Source of the DNA: Zelonia costaricensis
Taxonomy: Eukaryota > Euglenozoa > Kinetoplastea > Trypanosomatida > Trypanosomatidae
Direction of reading: 5' to 3'
Assembly: GCA_030849075.1 (NCBI GenBank)
Contig: JASAOO010002904.1
Coordinates: forward strand, 1 to 13,159
DNA length: 13,159 nucleotides
Part shown: positions 8,506 through 13,159 of the stretch, piece after piece
How the letters are laid out: each line of letters starts with the position of its first letter
Numbering within the stretch: the first letter of the stretch is position 1
Notes under the pieces: generated by a model
The model's input: only the letters and a program-made list of their open reading frames with translations
Told to the model about the DNA's origin: nothing
The model's database searches: none
Program-made: the position numbers and the translations under genes

Positions 8506-9245
8506 GGGCTGCAGCGGCAAAGGAAGAAGAACAACAACAAAGGTGTGTGGATGCGTGCGCGCAGAGGTCTACCACCGTGTTACTTCTTTTTATTTGTTCG
8601 CGTCTCTGCACTCGCGCGTGGAGGCTGTGCGTGGGGCGGCTACTCGCCTAGTTTACCGCTGTAGAGTTAGACTTGAATGGATCTCAGGCTGCGCGACCTG
8701 CGCCACAGACAGAAAAGAAAAGGACAACACCCCAAAGCAGATGACAATTCTGCGTAGTGTAGCACACGGCCGTTGACGGTTGGCACTGCGTGCACACGGA
8801 TTCAGGGAACCGCCAGAGGTCTCAGCACTTCACTGCTGACTGGTGAAGAGCTGAATTGGGCTTTGGTGCTCTCCGACTTCCGTCGAGTGTGGTTGACAAG
8901 TACGTCGACGCCAACGCTCGCCGTGGCGCAGCTTCTTTTCATTCGCGTTTGTCCTGCTTGCCTTCTCCTTCACTATCACGCTTCACCTCCTCTTCTTGTC
9001 TTGCGTTCACCTCGCTGACTGCCGGTGCGGCAACACACACGGACACGTACGCGCACAACATAAATTGCCCACTGCCAGCCCACTGTGCGGTTCACCTACG
9101 CTCCCCAGCACTTCTATTTCCCGCTCGAGTCGCCTCGCGTGCCGGTGCTCGACTTTCTCCTCCACAGCTGCTCAACGTGTCTTTTCGCACCACTTCGACA
9201 GCTGGCCCGCACAAAGCGAAACCACCAACAACAGCACTATCGCAA

Positions 9246-9258
9246 CCCCCCCCCCCCC
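9246..9258 (+). repeat. C13 homopolymer
   Basis: Thirteen consecutive C, followed by ACCACACA. It is part of a pyrimidine block upstream of the decarboxylase. Length in such a run may be affected by sequencing error. Confidence 0.85.
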
Positions 9259-9499
9259 ACCACACAGACGTGCCCACTGACGGACTGCACGCTTTCCCGT
9301 GACGTCAAACGGCTTGCTTGACCTCCGTCCTCCCTCCTCCGTCCACGGCCAGCTGCTGCTGGAACAGGCTCTCTAACATTATCCGGTACACCACAGTAGC
9401 AAACGAGGCAATAGAAGGAAACGCCAACTTGACCTACCGGTAAGAGACTCATCTCCTTTTTATTCTCTTGCGCGTACGCCCGCTCCGGTTCTGGCAGTG

Positions 9500-9735
9500 T
9501 TCTGCGCTGCTCTGTTCTTCTCCATCCTTCCCAGCTCTCACTCACGCCGTCCCCCATCCACGTGCTGTGCAGCCTCACCTTTCCGCATCAAACAGGCACA
9601 AACACACACACACACACACACTCCCACACACAGACGCACCATTAGGAGCCTGCAGAAACGCTTCAGCGACGAGGCCCCGCGGCGTTCTCTCTCGAACTCC
9701 TTCTTTTCTCTCTCCGCGCTCCCGTGACGTCGCAG
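9500..9735 (+). promoter_or_regulatory. Alternative spliced-leader acceptors for the decarboxylase
   Basis: Two tract/AG combinations are visible. The upstream one (pyrimidines about 9500-9530, AG at 9533-9534; another AG at 9571-9572) leaves about 170-210 nt of 5' UTR with no upstream ATG. The downstream one is a strong tract (9685-9723) whose first AG is at 9734-9735, leaving only 7 nt before the ATG at 9743. If the second is used, the ATG at 9785 becomes the more probable start. Confidence 0.5.
9602..9620 (+). repeat. CA dinucleotide repeat upstream of the decarboxylase
   Basis: Uninterrupted AC repeat, then CTCCCACACACAGACGC. It lies about 120 nt before the decarboxylase ATG, between two candidate acceptor groups. 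Confidence 0.88.
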
Positions 9736-9742
9736 CTCACCC

Positions 9743-11257
9743 ATGCGTCCGACGTGCCCGCCGCTCCCACCCATCCCGGAGGCGATGGACTGGGAGAAGT
9801 TCCGCGCCGAGGGGCACCGCGTGATCGACTTCATCGCCGACTACCACGCCTCCCTCAAGAACCGCGCGATGCCGGCGGCCCCCGCGGTGCAACCCGGTTA
9901 CTTGAAGAAGCGCATCACTGACAAGGCAGCGCCGCAGAACGGCTCCATGGATTTCGCGGGCATTCTGGACGACATCCAGGCCAACATCGTGCCTGGCATG
10001 ACGCACTGGCAGCACCCCGACTTCTACGCCTGGTTCCCGGCGCAGCTTTCTCCAGCTGCACTGCTGGGCGACACCGTCGCCAGCGGGTTCAACCAGCCCG
10101 GCTTCAACTGGATGGCCAGTCCGGCCGCCAGCGAGCTCGAGACGATCGTCACGGATTGGCTGGCGCGTGCGTTTGGGATGCCGGAGGCGATGACGTGGGA
10201 GGGCACCGGCGGGGGCGTGCTGCAGCCCACGGCGTCGGAGGCCGCGGTGGTGGCGCTGCTCGCGGCAAAGAACCGCGCGCTGGACAGGTTCGCCACCAAC
10301 GAGGAGAAGAGTGTCGCGTCTGGCAAGCTGGTCTGCTACATCAGCGACCAGGCGCACTTCTGCGTCGAGAAGGCGTCCCGCATCCTCTCTATCTGGCACG
10401 TCCGCAAGCTCGCAACGCGGCGCGAAGCGGGCGGCAACTGCCCGGTGCACGGCGATGACCTCCGTGCGGCGGTGGCGGCCGACGTCGCGGCCGGGCTCAT
10501 CCCGTGCTTCGTCTCCGCGAACTACGGCACCACCGGCGTCTGCGCCACGGACGACTTTGCCGGCATCGCGGCGGTGTGCCGCGACCACGACATGTGGTTC
10601 AACCTCGACGCCGCCTACGCGGGTGCCACGGCGGTGTGCCCCGAGATGCGGGCCCCGCTGCTGCCCGCCTTCGAGGCAGCGGACTCCATCTTCATCAACG
10701 GCTCCAAGTGGTTCAGCCTCATGACGAACGCCTCCTTCTTCTTCTTCCGCGAGCGCAAGCACGTCGTGTCGTCGCTCAACGCAACCGACGTGTACCTGGC
10801 CAACAAGTACACCGAGGCGAACGCCGTGGTCGACTTCAAGGACTACCACCTTGGCATGGGCCGCCCCTTCCGCGCCCTGAAGGTGTACACGACGCTGCGG
10901 TACATGGGGCTTGAAGGCGTGCAATCTACCATCCGCCGCCAGTGCGCCCTCGCCCGGTACCTGCACGACCTCCTCGCCGCGAACCTCGGCGACCTGGTGG
11001 AGTTCCCGGTCGAGCCGAAGTTTGGTCTCGTCTGCCTCCGCATCAAAGCGGACGACGCCGCCAACAAGCGCAACTACGCGCTTCTGAGTGTCGCTGAGGA
11101 GGAGCGGCGGGCTATGATTGTGCACCACGAGCTGGACGGCAAGGTGCTTCTCCGCATCGCCCTGGCCTACCCAGGTCTCACCGAGAAGGACATGGAGGAC
11201 CTCGCCGAGTACTTCGCCGTCAAGGTCAAGGAGACGATGGCCAACATCCCCCTGTGA
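9743..11257 (+). CDS. TDC: Aromatic L-amino-acid (tyrosine/DOPA-type) decarboxylase
   Basis: Protein of 504 aa (490 if started at Met15, 9785), a little longer than human DDC (480). It is a group II PLP decarboxylase over its full length. Family landmarks in order: FRAEGHRVIDFIADY (19-33), GMTHWQHPDFYAWFP, GGGVLQPTASEA (156-167), SDQAH with stacking His205, YGTTG, LDAAYAG with the PLP-ring Asp289, NGSKW with Schiff-base Lys322, VYLANKY with Tyr351, and the C-terminal LRIAL. The Lys-Tyr distance of 29 residues equals K303-Y332 of human DDC; that Tyr marks decarboxylases, whereas aldehyde synthases carry Phe. Expected reaction: aromatic amino acid to amine plus CO2 (tyramine, dopamine or tryptamine); the substrate cannot be read from sequence. 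The cytosol is likely, as no targeting signal is seen. Met1 has C at -3 and Met15 has G, so the start is uncertain. Confidence 0.95.
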   Translation: MRPTCPPLPPIPEAMDWEKFRAEGHRVIDFIADYHASLKNRAMPAAPAVQPGYLKKRITDKAAPQNGSMDFAGILDDIQANIVPGMTHWQHPDFYAWFPAQLSPAALLGDTVASGFNQPGFNWMASPAASELETIVTDWLARAFGMPEAMTWEGTGGGVLQPTASEAAVVALLAAKNRALDRFATNEEKSVASGKLVCYISDQAHFCVEKASRILSIWHVRKLATRREAGGNCPVHGDDLRAAVAADVAAGLIPCFVSANYGTTGVCATDDFAGIAAVCRDHDMWFNLDAAYAGATAVCPEMRAPLLPAFEAADSIFINGSKWFSLMTNASFFFFRERKHVVSSLNATDVYLANKYTEANAVVDFKDYHLGMGRPFRALKVYTTLRYMGLEGVQSTIRRQCALARYLHDLLAANLGDLVEFPVEPKFGLVCLRIKADDAANKRNYALLSVAEEERRAMIVHHELDGKVLLRIALAYPGLTEKDMEDLAEYFAVKVKETMANIPL

Positions 11258-11504
11258 GGTCAGACGCGAAGAGACGGAGAGGGAGAGAACTAGAACCGAC
11301 CAGTAGGGGGAGCGCGTCCGAGCAACGCTCAGCGTACAGCCACCCTCTCGGCACTCAGCAAAGAAACGACAACAAAAAATGGCCGTGTTTAGAGTTCTTC
11401 TATTTCCAGTCGTGTAGGTGAGCCCGTTTCGTGTGTCGACGCCGCTGTTTCATGCGAGGCCGGAAGATACGGCCAGCTCCCCCCGCTCGCCACACCGGCG
11501 CAGA

Positions 11505-11517
11505 GGGGGGGGGGGGG
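11505..11517 (+). repeat. G13 homopolymer
   Basis: Thirteen consecutive G, about 250 nt after the decarboxylase stop, probably in its 3' UTR. It is the only long G run on the + strand here, where spacers are otherwise C/T-biased. Confidence 0.85.
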
Positions 11518-11590
11518 CAAAGCGGAAGCGCTCAGCGCTACGGCAGCGGTAGTTACTCGGCGAGAACGAAAGCGGCTCGCAAACACGGAG

Positions 11591-11611
11591 ACACACACAC
11601 ACACACACACA
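11591..11611 (+). repeat. CA dinucleotide repeat in decarboxylase 3' flank
   Basis: Ten AC units, uninterrupted, followed by AAACCGCACAGAC. It lies about 75 nt after the G13 run. Confidence 0.88.
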
Positions 11612-12452
11612 AACCGCACAGACAATCGAGTGGTACCCGCAACGAGCGCTTTCCAGCTGCTCTGCCACCTCCGCGACTCGGCACAGCTCCTTCACTTTCT
11701 TTTCTTTATTTGATTAGCTTTTGGGCTCCTCTCATCCCAGCGGCATCTCTTCGCCTCTTCCTCCTCCTCGCCTTTGTCTTCCTTTCTCACAGCCGCCAAG
11801 GCGCACCGGTCGCTTCTCCGTTTGTTATCGGCGCACCGCGTCTGCACACGCGTCGCGCGCTGCGCACGGCTCGGGTGTCGTCAACGCGTCTGGTGACATT
11901 GTATTTGTTTTGTTTTCTACTATTTCGTGCGCAATCACATCGCGCAACGCTGTGGAAGCAGCACGCGGGCACGTCAGCTCTGCCTCTCCTGTGAAGTCTG
12001 CAGCAGACGCGAGCAACCGTGTATTCCTGCTGTGTGTCACGCGGCTGATGTCGATGCTCGGTGTGCTGCGGTTCGTGGTGCTCGTTGGTTGCGCAGGCGA
12101 TAAGGGAGAGGAAGGAGGCGGACGAGCACGGTGGATCGTACTCTGGGGTTCTCATAACAACACTGACAATCAAGAATGCGCGACAATCCACCTCAGAGCA
12201 AAGGAAAAAGGTCTTCAGCGTCCGCTTTCTTGTTTGACGACAGTAGTGGTGCGCGGACGTCTGGTCACAGGCACGCCTTGCTCCGAGCGTCGTGCAGGGG
12301 TAGTCGGAGTACACCACGCCAAGCAGCAGCCTAGCTCGAAAGCACGCGGACGCGAGAAGCGCCGATACCGTGGAACGGTAGTCGCCGTCTCCTCACAACT
12401 AGAATCGCCACTCTTTGTGTGTTCATCCGACAGGCCGTTCGGTCTGCCATGG

Positions 12453-12478
12453 CACCCACCCACCCACCCACACACACA
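12453..12478 (+). repeat. CCCA and CA repeat block
   Basis: Four CCCA-like units (12456-12470) pass directly into a CA run (12470-12478). A further CA run is at 12701-12713. Both are in the C/T-rich flank of the downstream mtHSP70 gene. Confidence 0.8.
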
Positions 12479-12625
12479 AGGACTCCGCCGCGGTTCCATC
12501 TTTGCCAGTTTTGCTCGGTGTCAGTCCGAGTCCCCTGGCTGCTTCGCTCCGCCTATGATTCTTCACTCTCTCCCCCCTCGCACGCCCCTCCCCCAACCTT
12601 TCCATCCGTCACACTGCCGCCTCCC

Positions 12626-12934
12626 CATCACAGAGATAACACAGCTTCACCTTGCTCCCCATCTCACCACCACCCCCCTCCACCCCCCGTACGCCCTCGA
12701 CACACACACACACCCTTTTCATCTTCTCTTTTTCTTCTTTCTAAAACGACTATTACCACAATTGCCTGCAAGCGCCACTTACGAATTTCGACCGTATTCA
12801 CTTGCCTCCGTTAACCACATCGTTGGCACGTTGAGGTGTTCCGCGTCGGTCACTACTCGTGCGTCCAGTCCACGGCATCACAGCCCCACCTTTCTTCTCC
12901 CTCCCTTTCCCTCTCTTCACATCACAGAGATAAC
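12626..12934 (+). repeat. 15-bp direct repeat at two putative splice acceptors
   Basis: The word CATCACAGAGATAAC occurs at 12626-12640 and again at 12920-12934, 294 nt apart, each time after a pyrimidine tract. In both, the CAG has the form of a trans-splice acceptor. The sequence between the copies is not itself repeated as far as I can see. Confidence 0.8.
12884..12927 (+). promoter_or_regulatory. Polypyrimidine tract and spliced-leader acceptor for mtHSP70
   Basis: A nearly pure C/T tract of about 35 nt ends in CACATCACAG, with the first AG at 12926-12927. This gives a 186-nt 5' UTR with no upstream ATG before the ATG at 13114. A weaker, later AG near 13070 is an alternative. Confidence 0.6.
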
Positions 12935-13113
12935 TAAGGCACCTTCATCCGCCACTCTGGTGTTCGTCACCGCGTTCTGACACGCTCAAAAATAAAAAAA
13001 AACGGTAAACCCAAAAAGATACCCACCTGACTCGGCGAACTCACAACGCGCACCTCTCGACTTTCACCGAAGTCTTCGTACCTTCTACATTTTCCTCTTC
13101 GCCTCCCGCAACC

Positions 13114-13159
13114 ATGTTCGCTCGTCGTGTGTGCGGCAGCGCTGCGGCGTCTGCTGCGT
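13114..13159 (+). CDS. mtHSP70: Mitochondrial HSP70, N-terminal start (partial)
   Basis: Only the first 15 codons and one further base are in the window: MFARRVCGSAAASAA. The peptide is rich in Arg, Ala and Ser with no acidic residue, the form of a cleavable mitochondrial presequence. It agrees with my memory of the trypanosomatid mitochondrial HSP70 N-terminus. The ATG is in good context (A at -3, CAACCATG) and is the first ATG after the likely acceptor at 12926-12927. Together with the mtHSP70 tail at the left edge, this shows two same-strand copies about 13 kb apart. The call depends on recognition of a short presequence, and the rest of the gene is unseen; another matrix protein with a similar presequence is the main alternative. 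Confidence 0.8.
   Translation, partial: MFARRVCGSAAASAA

Larger units (their letters stand above)
8506..9742 (+). other. Spacer between propeller and decarboxylase genes
   Basis: This 1.24-kb stretch begins with an A-rich region (8519-8542) and AT-richer sequence that suits the propeller 3' UTR. Pyrimidine-rich blocks occur around 8930-9010, 9100-9130, 9240-9260 (with C13), 9440-9535 and 9685-9723. Small open frames (for example 8856-9302 and 9085-9321) are unbiased in codon use and span these tracts, so I do not call them. Confidence 0.65.
11258..13113 (+). other. Spacer: decarboxylase 3' UTR and mtHSP70 5' flank
   Basis: This 1.86-kb stretch contains a G13 run, a CA repeat, a strong pyrimidine block (about 11685-11790) with AG at 11791-11792, a mixed region to about 12420, then C-rich and CA-rich sequence up to the mtHSP70 acceptor. 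An open frame from ATG 12048 to TGA 12980 (310 codons) lies here. Its sampled third-position G+C is only about one half, against a strong bias in the real genes, and it runs through two polypyrimidine tracts, so I leave it uncalled. An A-rich patch (about 12988-13018) lies in the mtHSP70 leader. Confidence 0.65.

Noticed and set aside
8856..9302. 148-codon frame between propeller and decarboxylase genes
   Set aside because: No codon bias, crosses pyrimidine tracts and the C13 run, and has no recognisable motif.
9737..11128. 463-codon open frame on the minus strand opposite the decarboxylase
   Set aside because: It mirrors the GC-rich third positions of the real gene on the other strand; its product is Arg/His/Val-rich low information with no family resemblance.
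1..13159. tRNA, rRNA, transposon, CRISPR or prophage features
   Set aside because: I looked for B-box-like words, terminal repeats, reverse-transcriptase or transposase motifs and regularly spaced repeats, and saw none that I could support by eye.

Overview
The window looks like nuclear chromosome sequence from a trypanosomatid of the Leishmania/Crithidia/Leptomonas group. The reasons are intron-free genes all on one strand, strong G/C bias at third codon positions, long pyrimidine-rich and CA-repeat-rich spacers typical of trans-splicing and polyadenylation signals, and the recognisable trypanosomatid mitochondrial HSP70 ends at both edges. There is no operator, ribosome-binding or terminator logic of a bacterial kind. 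The layout is that of one piece of a unidirectional polycistronic transcription unit, in which each mRNA is cut out by spliced-leader addition at an AG after a polypyrimidine tract.

Layout, all on the + strand: (1) 2-175, the 3' end of a mitochondrial HSP70 gene with a C-terminal Ser/Gln-rich tail; (2) a 2.4-kb spacer; (3) 2594-5386, a tandem AAA+ ATPase of the Afg2/Drg1 (SPATA5) branch of the CDC48 family, with a degenerate D1 and an intact D2; (4) 6056-6706, a small predicted four-helix membrane protein of unknown function; (5) 7450-8505, a divergent beta-propeller (WD40-like) protein of unknown function; (6) 9743-11257, a PLP-dependent aromatic L-amino-acid (tyrosine/DOPA-type) decarboxylase; (7) a 1.9-kb spacer; (8) 13114-13159, the first 15 codons of another mitochondrial HSP70 gene.

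The four internal genes do not form an obvious pathway. Trypanosomatid neighbours share transcription rather than function, so linkage should not be read as a functional link. The main points of interest are: mtHSP70 copies bracketing four unrelated genes; the one-sided degeneration of the Afg2-type ATPase; the altered PLP pocket of a decarboxylase that nevertheless keeps the catalytic tyrosine; two unrecognised conserved-looking proteins; and unusually long, multi-acceptor spacers, one of which carries a 310-codon ATG-initiated open frame. I did not find a clear new multi-gene system. No mobile element, CRISPR array, tRNA or rRNA gene could be supported.
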